Positions 1-8,600 of a DNA stretch of 23,276 nt are shown piece after piece. Source of the stretch: Willaertia magna (taxonomy: Eukaryota > Heterolobosea > Eutetramitea > Acrasida > Naegleriidae); contig CADWAF010005389.1 in NCBI GenBank assembly GCA_902984215.1, forward strand, positions 1 to 23,276, read 5' to 3'. The stretch's first letter is position 1. Every line of letters starts with the position of its first letter. The translations under genes and the position numbers were made by a program. The notes under the pieces were generated by a model that saw only the letters and a list, made by a program, of their open reading frames with translations, was not told the origin of the DNA and did no database searches.

Positions 1-927
1 CCTTCTACCATTATTTCCATCATTATTGTTACCATTTTCACCATTTTGATTTACAATAACAGACACACTATCATTTAACATTACAATAGAATCAGTATTT
101 AAACTACCCATTAAATTTAAGCAATATAAATTTAAATCACCACGTTTATCACTTAATAAAATATAACCATTTGTTCCATTATTAATTGTATTCAAAGATA
201 AAATTTTATCATTATTTACTAAACCAAATCTAAATCTTTTGTTATTAATAATATAATAAATTTCACCATTATTTGTTACAAAAATTACGTAACGTGGTGT
301 TAATTGATAAGTTTGTCCTGGAATTGTTGCGTTAATAAAAGGTAATTCAATTGGATCAAATTCAATTAATTTAACTTTTTGTACAACTGTACATTTCTCT
401 TCTTGTAAATCATCATCACTGTCATTATTATTACTATTCAAACAAATTGGATCTTCAGTTAAATCTAAATCTTTATCTGAAAATAATAATGGTGTTGTAA
501 ATGGATTGTGATATTGACACCATGAAGGTAAAATAATTGGAAAATATTTGGACAAGGGATTGTTTTTGGAAGTAAAACTACCACCATTGTTGTTTTCATT
601 CTTTTCAGAACAAATATCTTGTTCAAAAGAAGGTTTATTACCTTTACGTAAACATAATCTTTCTTCATTGTTGCCATAATTGCCATAATAGCCACTACTG
701 CATGAAATAAAGATACTGAAATTAATAACAAAGAGTAGTATTAGTAATGTTGTGGTTAGAATAGAAATTGAGGAGTTAAAGAAAAGTGTTCTTTTAATAC
801 ACGGGACATGAACAGTAGTGGGCTGTTGTTCACATGAATTATGTAAAGTAAAACAGTAGTTCTCAACCTTCTTACTGTTGCTGCTGCTGTTATTGGAAAG
901 AAGAAGGTTGAAATAATGAATTGGCAT
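1..927 (-). CDS. membrane-anchored protein, 5' part only (runs off window)
   Basis: An open frame of 309 codons runs from an ATG at 927-925 to the window edge; the next upstream in-frame codon of note is a stop at 972-970, so this is the first possible start. Residues about 51-75 form one strongly hydrophobic segment (SISILTTTLLILLFVINFSIF) preceded by a short basic stretch, as expected for an uncleaved signal anchor with the rest of the protein in the ER lumen or outside the cell. Scattered Cys and N-x-S/T sites after it fit a secretory location. Around residues 210-275, runs such as RYVIFVTNNGEIYYI and GYILLSDKRGDLNLYCL alternate short strands with G-D/E turns, which resembles beta-propeller (PQQ/WD-like) repeats, but this is inference. 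The last visible residues are Asn/Gly-rich low complexity. I do not recognise the family. The frame uses CAA for Gln and has no internal stop. Confidence 0.72.
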   Translation of the reverse strand, partial: MPIHYFNLLLSNNSSSNSKKVENYCFTLHNSCEQQPTTVHVPCIKRTLFFNSSISILTTTLLILLFVINFSIFISCSSGYYGNYGNNEERLCLRKGNKPSFEQDICSEKNENNNGGSFTSKNNPLSKYFPIILPSWCQYHNPFTTPLLFSDKDLDLTEDPICLNSNNNDSDDDLQEEKCTVVQKVKLIEFDPIELPFINATIPGQTYQLTPRYVIFVTNNGEIYYIINNKRFRFGLVNNDKILSLNTINNGTNGYILLSDKRGDLNLYCLNLMGSLNTDSIVMLNDSVSVIVNQNGENGNNNDGNNGRR

Positions 928-1202
928 TTTTTTTTTGATGTGAAATATTGCAAATCGCTTTCCTTGCTTTTATACTTTACGTCCAATAAGCACTAATTTT
1001 TAGTGTTGCATCGCTTTGGACTAGATGAAAATCTCAAGTAGAAAACAATTAGAAATAAGTATTTCAGTTATTGTCTTGTAAAGAAAAAGAATGTAATTGG
1101 AATGAATTCCATTTGGGGGTTGGTTGAAATTGTAACGGAAATTTGCTTACAATTTATTACATTCTAAATCGAATCTAATTTAAATGTTTCGTTACTTAAG
1201 GT
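928..1202. other. intergenic / upstream region of the leftmost gene
   Basis: No gene is visible. The stretch lies just upstream of the minus-strand start at 927 and so should hold its promoter. It contains T-runs next to the start codon and a short palindrome, TGGAAT-GA-ATTCCA, at about 1098-1111. GC content is higher than in the element region that follows. Confidence 0.4.
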
Positions 1203-1214
1203 GGCAAAAGATAC

Positions 1215-1275
1215 GCCTACACCTCTTTTGGATTTTGAATCTTGCTTGCATCCCAGTGCTTTTGTAGGTGTAGGC
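1215..1275. repeat. perfect 10-bp inverted repeat (hairpin 1)
   Basis: GCCTACACCT at 1215-1224 is the exact reverse complement of AGGTGTAGGC at 1266-1275, with 41 bases between them. Inside the loop is a smaller hairpin, GATT-TTG-AATC. The DNA here is clearly more GC-rich than its surroundings, as is the U2 snRNA gene elsewhere in the window. This could be a structured RNA, a terminator-like element or the end of a small mobile element. Confidence 0.55.
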
Positions 1276-1282
1276 AGAAAAG

Positions 1283-1344
1283 TTAGCATGAATAAGACTC
1301 GTACTTACAACATGTCAGTTACAAGCTCGAGTTCTTACCACTAA
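1283..1344 (-). other. long RNA-like hairpin (hairpin 2), possible structured ncRNA
   Basis: Read on the minus strand, this folds into one long hairpin: TTAG/CTAA, then TAAG-A-ACTCG/CGAGTCTTA, then CTTGTAAC/GTTGTAAG around a TGACAT loop. The inner 8-bp stem is complete only if two G-U wobbles are allowed on the minus-strand RNA; on the plus strand the same positions are A-C mismatches. That favours a transcript from the minus strand. Just 5' on that strand is GGCTTAGTGGTAAGA, which resembles a Pol III A box, but no tRNA acceptor stem closes, so I do not call a tRNA. Hairpin 1 lies only 7 bases away. No family is recognised. Confidence 0.4.
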
Positions 1345-1547
1345 GCCAAGCGGTTTCTTACTAATTATTCAATAAAACGCAATAAAACACAATAAAAAGC
1401 GATATATAACATAAATTTTAAATACCTCACAACAATCTTTAAAACATAAAAATAAACTAAATAACACTTTGTACTTTATTTCATTAGTAAGTTCATTAAA
1501 AAAAGTTTTATAAAAATTTAAAATTATTTTACAATGTTAACAAAAAA

Positions 1548-1879
1548 TTACTGAGATGACTGAATTGTGTTATTTAATAAAGATTTTGTTACAATTTTTT
1601 TTGTTTTTTTAGCATAAACATAAAAATATTCAGATTTAAATTTTAAATTATTAAATATTACAACCACCTTCATTAAATAATGGCTTTTGAATAATAAATG
1701 AATGACATGGTATTGATAATAATTGATTTTTTTCATCATCAAATATTTCTAAAAATAAACTAATATCATTATTTAATTGTAAGTTTGCATATTGTAAAAT
1801 TAAATTAATTTTTTGATTTCTAATAAAACAAATTATAAAATTATCTTTATGGTATAAAGAATTTATATTTGTAATAAAA
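1548..1879 (-). pseudogene. decayed coding remnant downstream of the transposase
   Basis: Two overlapping minus-strand frames carry protein-like sequence. One ends at 1651 after a stretch containing LEIFDDEKNQLLSIPCHSF and KPLFNEGG. The other, ending at 1548, continues with FNNLKFKSEYFYVYAKKTKK. Joining them needs a single frame change near 1660. It may be the far C-terminal part of the transposase upstream or a separate short gene; I do not recognise it. Confidence 0.35.
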
Positions 1880-2724
1880 TTTAATAATATTGTAAATTAT
1901 ATTATTATTAAAATTATTAATATTAGATATAAATATAGTATTTATATTTATGTCATTGTTATAATTTTCATTGTTATTTATTATTAAATTATTTTCATTT
2001 AAATTATGATAATTATTTTGATAAAATGATTGACGAATAGAATTTATTCTTTGTTGTAAAAATAATAATTGTAATTTTTTAACATTATTTAATTCATCTA
2101 TTGTAAAATCTTTTTACTCCAACGTTTTGGATTTAATTGATAAATATTATTTAAAGTTTGTAAATTAAATTTTTGTAAACTTGATAATACTAATTTAGTT
2201 ATTATTAAATTATTATTTAAATTATTTTTTGTAATTATTAATTTATTAATTGTTAATAAATTTGAGTGTAAAATTGTAAATGAAATAAAATTTGATGTTA
2301 ATGTTTTATTATTTATAAAAATAGTAAATTCATTTTGTAATAAAATTTCAATTTTTTCATTCCAAATAAAAGAAATATTTTGTTTATTATTAATTATAAT
2401 ATTAATAGGACATATAAAATTATTTAATTTTTATAAATTAAATTGTAAATAATGAATATTATTATTATTTGAAAAATCAAATAATTTAATAGAATTATAA
2501 TTTATTATATAATTATTATTATTATCTATTAAATTAATAATTTTATTAAAATATAATTTATATTTATTATCTAAAACATTCCTAATATTTTTACATAAAT
2601 GTGAATAGCACTAGTGATGTAAATTATTATTATTTGTAAAATAATTTTTATTAAAAGATCCTACATTTGAAACGGTTAATAATATAGGTTTATTATAAAT
2701 TGTATTAAAATCTTTAAAAGACAT
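1850..2724 (-). pseudogene. P-element/THAP9-like transposase, broken catalytic half
   Basis: A frame starting at an ATG (2724-2722) overlaps the end of the preceding ORF by a few bases and carries on the same protein in a shifted frame. It contains KPILLTVSNVGSFNKNYF and then SHLCKNIRN. These resemble the P-element-family blocks with a catalytic Asp (D-G-x-S-x-N-R/K) and the D-x-x-H-L-x-K-N-x-R-N signature; here the expected Asp positions read Asn and Ser. A TAG precedes CYSHLCKNIRN and a TAA interrupts the frame near 2441. After NPKRW (about 2130) the frame shifts by one base at a poly-A run and continues open as DELNNVKKLQLLFLQQRINS to about 1850. It is inactive as it stands. Confidence 0.42.
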
Positions 2725-3787
2725 AATTATTAATATTAAAATGATAATCTAATGTAGAACTGTATGGTAAAGGTAAATTATAATGAAATGATGAAGTTTT
2801 CATATTATTTTCAATTACTCCTCTAACTAAATTATCATATAAATTATAACCTATACCTTGCAATACATCTTGAGCAAATAATAAAGTGCTTTGAGACCAT
2901 TTATGTCCTTTTGAATCTTTAATATTAAAATATTTAATACAATCTAATAAATAATTAAAAAAAAAGGAATTTGAAAAAAAATTATTATTAATAAAAGATT
3001 TATCCAATAAATTATATAATTCATTAATAGCTAAATCATTTTGTTTTATAAAATTAATTAAATTTTCATTTTCAGTATTATTATTAATTATTGAATTATC
3101 AGTTGAATTATTAGTTGTGTTATTATTTATTTGTAAATTATTTTGTGTTAATAAAATATTTATATTTAAATTAAAAGAAGAATTTATTATATTTATTAAA
3201 AAATTATTTAAATCTTCTTCTTTTTCATTATCATATTTTAAAGTAAACAATAATGTATCATTAATTGTTGTTGTATAAAAATTGTTAAAATTAAGTGGAA
3301 AAAATTGTTTAAGAAAATTATTAAAAAAAAAATGAATGGAATTTGTTTCTTTATTATTAAATTTATAAAACCATTCCTTTACATTTAAAAAGCCAGTTTC
3401 AGTTAAATTTAAATATAAATTTTTAATTATTTCTTTTTTACTTCGTCTTTTTTTAAACCATTCTGTTTGAATTAAATTAAATATTAAATTATTTTCATCA
3501 ATATTCATTTCATCTTCTTCTTTGTAATATGATTTAGGAAATGTTGTTTGTTGTATTAAAAATTTAAAGAAATATAAAATTTTAGAAATTCTATTATAAT
3601 TTAATATTAAATAAGTGAAATAATTATTAAAATAGTTTACCAATAAAGGTAAATCATTTTCATGTAATAAATGTTTAAAATTTGTTAAAAATTGTTCTTT
3701 GTTTAATGTGAAATTATTTGATTTAAAAAGGATGTCTTTTATTTCGGAATGTATTATTGTAAAAAAAAATCTAATAAATGAGCTCAT
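2714..3787 (-). CDS. P-element/THAP9-like transposase, N-terminal part (probably inactive)
   Basis: This 357-codon ORF has no internal stop, which is notable amid so much decay. Its C-terminal block at residues about 290-346 reads KGHKWSQSTLLFAQ ... LPLPYSSTL. It matches the shape of the conserved region before the catalytic core of P-element and THAP9-like transposases: a basic G-x-x-W-S start, a helix, then a proline-rich LP-x-x-S/R-T-L motif. No THAP zinc finger (C2CH) is seen in the N-terminal 280 residues, which are Asn/Phe/Leu-rich. The catalytic half follows in another frame (1850-2724), so the ORF as read is a truncated product. Whether the shift is a mutation, a lost intron signal or a programmed frameshift cannot be decided here. 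I did not find convincing terminal inverted repeats. Confidence 0.45.
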   Translation of the reverse strand: MSSFIRFFFTIIHSEIKDILFKSNNFTLNKEQFLTNFKHLLHENDLPLLVNYFNNYFTYLILNYNRISKILYFFKFLIQQTTFPKSYYKEEDEMNIDENNLIFNLIQTEWFKKRRSKKEIIKNLYLNLTETGFLNVKEWFYKFNNKETNSIHFFFNNFLKQFFPLNFNNFYTTTINDTLLFTLKYDNEKEEDLNNFLINIINSSFNLNINILLTQNNLQINNNTTNNSTDNSIINNNTENENLINFIKQNDLAINELYNLLDKSFINNNFFSNSFFFNYLLDCIKYFNIKDSKGHKWSQSTLLFAQDVLQGIGYNLYDNLVRGVIENNMKTSSFHYNLPLPYSSTLDYHFNINNYVF

Positions 3788-3949
3788 TTTTTTTTAGTAA
3801 ATATTTAAGTACCTATATTAAAAAAGTAAGTTAGTAACACTAAGTCAGTAAATTTCTGCGGGTAATTGAAAAAAAAAATAAAAAATATTTTTAAAAAAAT
3901 AACAAATCAAACTTCCAAAATCAATAATAAACAAATAAACCACAAAAAT

Positions 3950-6170
3950 ATTCAAATTACAATAAAAAAATCCTTTAATAAGAATTTCCACTAATTTACA
4001 TTCTCAATTATTAAATTTATCTAATAAATATAAACAAAGTATTTCACAATTTATAGAAAATTGTGTAAATTTTTATTTAAATAAAAATCAATTAGACCAA
4101 TTAGATGATAATTATGAAATTTTAAAAGATGATAAAATAGGAGATAATTATTTAATTAGTTTTAATAATTTTTATAATTTTTTTACAGATAAAGTTATAT
4201 ATGTTTGTAAAAAATGTAAAAATAATTTAAATTTTTATAATTTTAAAAATCAAGGTAAGTATTATTTATTTATTTATTTATAATTATTTTAGATCATTTT
4301 TTTATTATTAATTTACAATGTTCAAATTGTAAATTAATTGAAAAATTTAATTCTATTAATAATAATAATTTTAATAAATAAATTATATCTACATTACAAA
4401 TATCTAATATAGATTATATTGAATACAATAAATTTTTTTATTTAATAGATTTTAATATTATTTTTAAAATGACTTTTCATAAATATAATTTACAATTTTG
4501 AGATAATGTTAATAATTATTGTGAAAATAAATTAATTAATAATTTTATTAATTGGATTGAAATTTTAAAATATAATATATTTAAAAATTTATTATTTTAT
4601 TTATATTTATTTGATGATATATTATTTATAATATTTTTTTATTTAAATTATCCTAAAATATTTATTCATGTATTATTAAATTTTATATAGTCACATAAAA
4701 AATATACAAATAAAGAAATATTAACAATTTCATTAATTACTAGATATATTTATTATAGAGTTTATGTTATAATGAATTTAAATAATAATGATGGATTAGG
4801 TGAATTTAAAAGTAGTAGTAATTAAATAAAAGGATATGTTGTTCATAAATTTATAAATTTTTTAGAACAATATAATAAAGATATAGATGATGGAAAGATT
4901 AAAAGTAAATAGAAAATATTTTTTTATAATTAAAGTTATGATCAAGATAATAGTATATGTTAAATATTTAATCAAAGATTATCTTTAAGTAAAAAAAGAA
5001 TTAATATTAATCATAAAATTAAATCTATTGAAAAATATGTGAAAAAGAGATATAAAAGATTTAAAAAAAAATATAAAATAACTTTTTTAAAGATTATTAA
5101 AATAGTTAATGAAAATATTAAAAAATTACAATAATTATTAATTTTTTATCCTTATCATTGGTCTAATAATTATTTATTTTGTTCTAAAAATTGTAAATTT
5201 AGTTTTTATAAGGATGATAATGAATTATTTAAAAATATTGATTTTATTAAATTAGTAAATGAAGAAGAATATTATAATAAATTAATGGAAAAACAATTAA
5301 GGGAAGTTAATGATTTAAATAAGGATATTATTTTAGATGAAGGAGAAGTAAATTTAATAGATAATTTAATAATTAATAATATAGATTTAATGAAAGAAAG
5401 TGAAGATGAAGATTATATTTATTATAGTGAAAATGAAGAAGATGAATTAAATAATATTATAAATTTAGAAGATAAATTAAATAAAGAAGATAAATAAAAA
5501 TTTAAAATTTTAAATTTATTAAAAGATTTTGAAAAATTTGAATTTTTAAAAAATTTATTTTTTAAAATTTCAAAAGAAGCAAATAAATTTAAATATAAAT
5601 TATCAACATAACACAATGAAAATTCTTATTTTTTATTACATATTCAGGTTGATAAATGAAAGAATTTTAGAAAAACTTATAAAAGAAGTTGATTTTTAGT
5701 TATTAAGAAAAATTTTTGGAAATGATATATTTTTAAAAATATTTATTTATTTAAAATTTAAAATTACTGAATATATGAATATATTTATTAATGATTTAAA
5801 TTTAAATTATAAATATTATCAAAATTATAAAAAATCATCTCAATATTTAATACAGAGACAGAATAATAAAAGAAATAGAGGTATTGCTTTGAATAATTTA
5901 TATTTAGATTATAATTATAATAAAAAAAATTCACAAATAATCGATGATAATTTAAATAATGATAACGAAAATTTATTAATAATCGATAATAATTTAAATT
6001 TAAATTCATAATTAAATGATTCTCAAGATTTATCTATTTATTCAAAAGCGCTGTCATAAAAAAAGAATTATGATTTAAATTTAAAAACAATAACTAATAA
6101 ATGTTGTAAAGTATGTGGTCAAATAGATTATATAAGAACAAATAAGAAACGTTTTATGTATAATAAATAA
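3950..6170 (+). pseudogene. unrecognised zinc-ribbon element protein, copy A (in-frame stops, one intron)
   Basis: One plus-strand frame reads coherently for over 500 codons if in-frame TAA, TAG and TGA are ignored. A 38-base intron at 4255-4292 (GTAAGT ... TTTTAG) joins ...KNFNFKNQ-type sequence to DHFFIINL, giving a C-x2-C ... C-x2-C zinc ribbon (YVCKKCKNN ... LQCSNCK). Later blocks include YHWSNNYLFCSKNCKF (about 5155-5205) and an acidic Glu/Asp region (5285-5497). After a frame change near 5650 follow KRNRGIALNNLYLDY (about 5866-5910) and a zinc-knuckle-like tail, CCKVCGQIDYIRTNKKRF (about 6100-6155). Stops occur near 4379 (TAA), 4498 (TGA), 4690 (TAG), 4823, 4911 (TAG), 4931, 4960, 5132, 5495 and 5609. 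Copy B at 11040-12660 is homologous. The family is unknown to me; a mobile-element origin is inferred from its repetition and company. Confidence 0.5.
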
Positions 6171-6386
6171 ATAAATAAATGTTTTATTTTAAAAATGGTG
6201 GGAAATAAAAAAAATAGAAAAACTATTTAGTTTATTTTTGTTAAAAAAAATTTGCTTGTTTATAGTTTATAAAAAATATATTTTATTGCCACCTTAAATT
6301 TTTTTAAGATAGCACCTATGAATTGAAAAAAAAATAAAAAATAAAAAATAAAAAATAAGAGATTGATTTTTATTATACTAAAAATA
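6171..6386. other. spacer with AAAAAT-type simple repeat
   Basis: No gene is seen. Positions about 6326-6358 are a short A-rich tandem tract (units of AAAAAAT). A related A-rich tract lies at about 10968-10980, at the other edge of the LINE-derived block. Confidence 0.5.
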
Positions 6387-6612
6387 CATTAATTAATGAT
6401 TATCATTATATCTAAATTAATTTCTTTTTCTAGATATCTTTGTTTGATTAATAATATCAGTTTTATTGTACTTAAAACATCAATAAGTGTATGGATAAAA
6501 AATAAATTAAAATTAGATTATTAATTGTCAAAAGTAATAATTTTTAAAAACGATTCTATTGAAGAGTTAAATATTATTGTTTTATTTGATTTAAAAAACA
6601 TTGAAAGTATAA
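6387..6612 (+). repeat. inverted-repeat arm 1 (LINE 3' segment, plus orientation)
   Basis: This segment matches the reverse complement of 6831-7063 almost end to end. In my hand alignment about 224 positions align with about 27 differences, all transitions, plus one 9-base gap. It corresponds to the part of the LINE downstream of the reverse transcriptase motifs, but lies in the opposite orientation to the rest of the element. Confidence 0.85.
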
Positions 6613-6639
6613 TTTAAATTTAATAATCTTCATCTATAT

Positions 6640-8110
6640 CTCGTAAAATATCTATTTTGTGAACATAAACAAATATTAATCTTTATTTAAAATAAGAAAT
6701 CTTAAGACTAATTCAGAAATATTAATAACTTAACTACTATTCTTCTTTATAGTCTAATTTACTAAGAAAAGTAATACTTTTATTACTTTTTTGTATTGAA
6801 AAATTATTAATAAATTTAACTAATATAGCTATACTTTTAATGTTTTTTAAATCAAATAAAACAGTAATGTCTAATTCCTCAATAGAGTTGTTTTTAAAAA
6901 TTATCATTTTTGACAATTAGTAATTTAGTCTTAATTTATTTTTTATCTATACACTTATTAATTTGTCTAATGCTTTAAGTATAATAAAACTAATACTATT
7001 AATCGAACAAAGATATTTAGAAAAAGAGATTAATTTAAACATAATGATAACTATTAATTAATGGAAACAAATATTTTTAATATTAGTTAATACTAAAACT
7101 TTTTTAGTTTTATCAATTAATTTTCTACCTCCTTCATACCATCCAAATCTTTTGTTACAAAAAGCTTTTAAATAATACAATTCATTACTGTTGACTATTT
7201 TATTATTATTAATAAAAATTTGTGCTGACAATTTTCTATTAGAACTAGTTTTATTTCAATTAAGATATTTATTAGAAACACAATATATTCTAATTTGAAA
7301 TACTAATTTAAATAATTAATTAAAGATCTTATTTATTTCTTGATAAGTGCTAGTAATAACAATAATATCATTTATATATTTAAGAATAGATACTAAGAAA
7401 TTATCAAATTATAGTCTTTTAAACTTCTTTAAATTAGTTGTTAGAATATTAAAATAAATGTTGAATAATAAAAAACTAAAGAGATTTCCTTGAAAGATTC
7501 TTAAACATTGAATTAAATTGTTCAAAAAGCTTTTTTTAAATAGTATTTTAATTTTATGTCCAATAAGCATATTTATTATTATTTTTGAACTATTATTGCT
7601 TAAGTTAATTTTGTTAAAAATATTTTTAAACTTAAAGAAAAAAAACAAATTATACACATTTTTAATATCCAATGTCATAACAAATCATTGTTTACTTGAT
7701 TAAATATAATGACTAATAAGTATTTTAACTATAATTAATTAATCTAATGTAAAAGCTTTTCTTCTAAATCTATATTAGTAATTATAAATAATATCATTTA
7801 CTTCATAGACCTCCATAAATTAATCGTTAACTATAATAGAAAACAAATTATACATAACAAGTAATACTATTATAAGCTTAAATTTTTTAAACATGCTAAA
7901 ATTAGTCATTTTAGACAATAGTAATAATATTCTTAATTTTAAAATAAAAGAATAGTTATACTATTAAGTTACAAATTGAAGTGGTTTGTAAAAATTTGAT
8001 AGAAAGAAGTTTTTAAGTGTTTAAGTAATTATATTGAAATATTATCTATATTTTACATAGAATTTCTAAGTTTTTTAATATTAATTTTTACTTTTTTATC
8101 TGACACTTCT
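6640..8110 (-). pseudogene. LINE (non-LTR retrotransposon) reverse transcriptase, decayed
   Basis: Minus-strand translation shows RT motifs in order. Motif A-like LDIKNVYN lies at about 7672-7649, where the second catalytic-site acidic residue is lost. Motif B-like FQGNLFSFLLFNIY follows at about 7495-7454 (family form x-PQG-x-x-x-S-P-x-L-F-N). Motif C YINDIIVI at 7378-7355 stands for Y-x-D-D with the first Asp as Asn. Motifs B and C share a frame, separated by one TAA at 7411-7409. The post-C region includes NKIVNSNELYYLKAFCNK, which resembles the LINE Y-L-G block. Numerous TAA/TAG codons make it non-functional. The endonuclease part of the same element lies upstream at 8583-10960, split off by the ribokinase insertion. 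Confidence 0.65.
6831..7063 (-). repeat. inverted-repeat arm 2 (within the LINE body)
   Basis: Partner of 6387-6612, with about 218 bases between the arms. In the minus-strand frame it encodes part of the decayed LINE C-terminal region (for example NNSIEELDITVLFDLKNIKS). Confidence 0.85.
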
Positions 8111-8122
8111 TTAAATTTCTAA

Positions 8123-8600
8123 TTATTTGAAAGAGTATTCTGGAATAATAATAATATTATAATTAATTTATCTAATGAATTAAAAGATATTTGTAATTAT
8201 GTTAATTATTTAATTTCGAATGAACATGAAGCTGTAATTTTAATTGGTGAAGATGATTCTTCTTTATCTTTTAATAATGATCAAGAAATTGAAAGATCAT
8301 ATAAAGTTTTATTTGATAAATTACATGTAAATAATATTATTATTACTTTAGGTGAGCAATAAAATTAGATAAATTCATTGAATCTATAACAGGTATCTCA
8401 CAAGATAAGAAATAAGCAAAACTACCAACCCAAGCATCACCTGCACTTGTAGAATCAACAATATTCTCAATCTTTTCAGCAGAAACAAACTTAAATATAT
8501 GATCATTCTTTTCTTCATCTAAATAATAAGCAGCACAACTCTTCTCACTTAATATTAAGTTTAAATCTAAAAGGGAATCACTTTATAATGTATTAAACAT
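8123..8600 (+). pseudogene. PfkB/ribokinase-family fragment with internal inversion
   Basis: The plus-strand frame 8123-8362 reads YLISNEHEAVILIGE and later VNNIIITLGE, the N-x-x-E and TLG-(E/K)-x-G blocks of ribokinase-type sugar kinases. The next part is on the minus strand at 8543-8357: KSCAAYYLDEEKND, then IVDSTSAGDAWVGSF, which is the DT-x-GAGD-x-F anion-hole and catalytic-base motif. After it, the plus strand from 8549 continues with LILSLNLKG, resembling the usual family ending. The order makes sense only if 8357-8543 has been inverted; both breakpoints carry the same pentamer (GTGAG at 8352-8356, CTCAC at 8544-8548). The N-terminal substrate-binding half is absent. Unlike its surroundings the fragment has no decay stops apart from the inversion junction, so it is probably a young arrival. 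It interrupts the minus-strand LINE. Confidence 0.75.

Noticed and set aside
465..986. Short minus-strand ORFs of 88 and 76 codons
   Set aside because: They are out-of-frame shadows of the 309-codon membrane protein frame, which has a signal anchor and coherent composition.
1283..1355. tRNA gene on the minus strand
   Set aside because: A-box-like and weak B-box-like sequences are present, but no 7-bp acceptor stem pairs, the D stem is poor and no canonical anticodon loop forms.
5788..6009. Minus-strand ORF opposite copy A (also those near 5422-5616 and 7518-7703)
   Set aside because: They are mirror frames of sequence whose other strand shows family conservation (copy A/copy B, RT motifs); their composition is only that expected from AT-rich antisense.
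6326..6358. LINE poly(A) tail
   Set aside because: The LINE body is on the minus strand, so its tail would appear as T-rich on the plus strand at this end; the tract is A-rich and next to the inverted arm instead.
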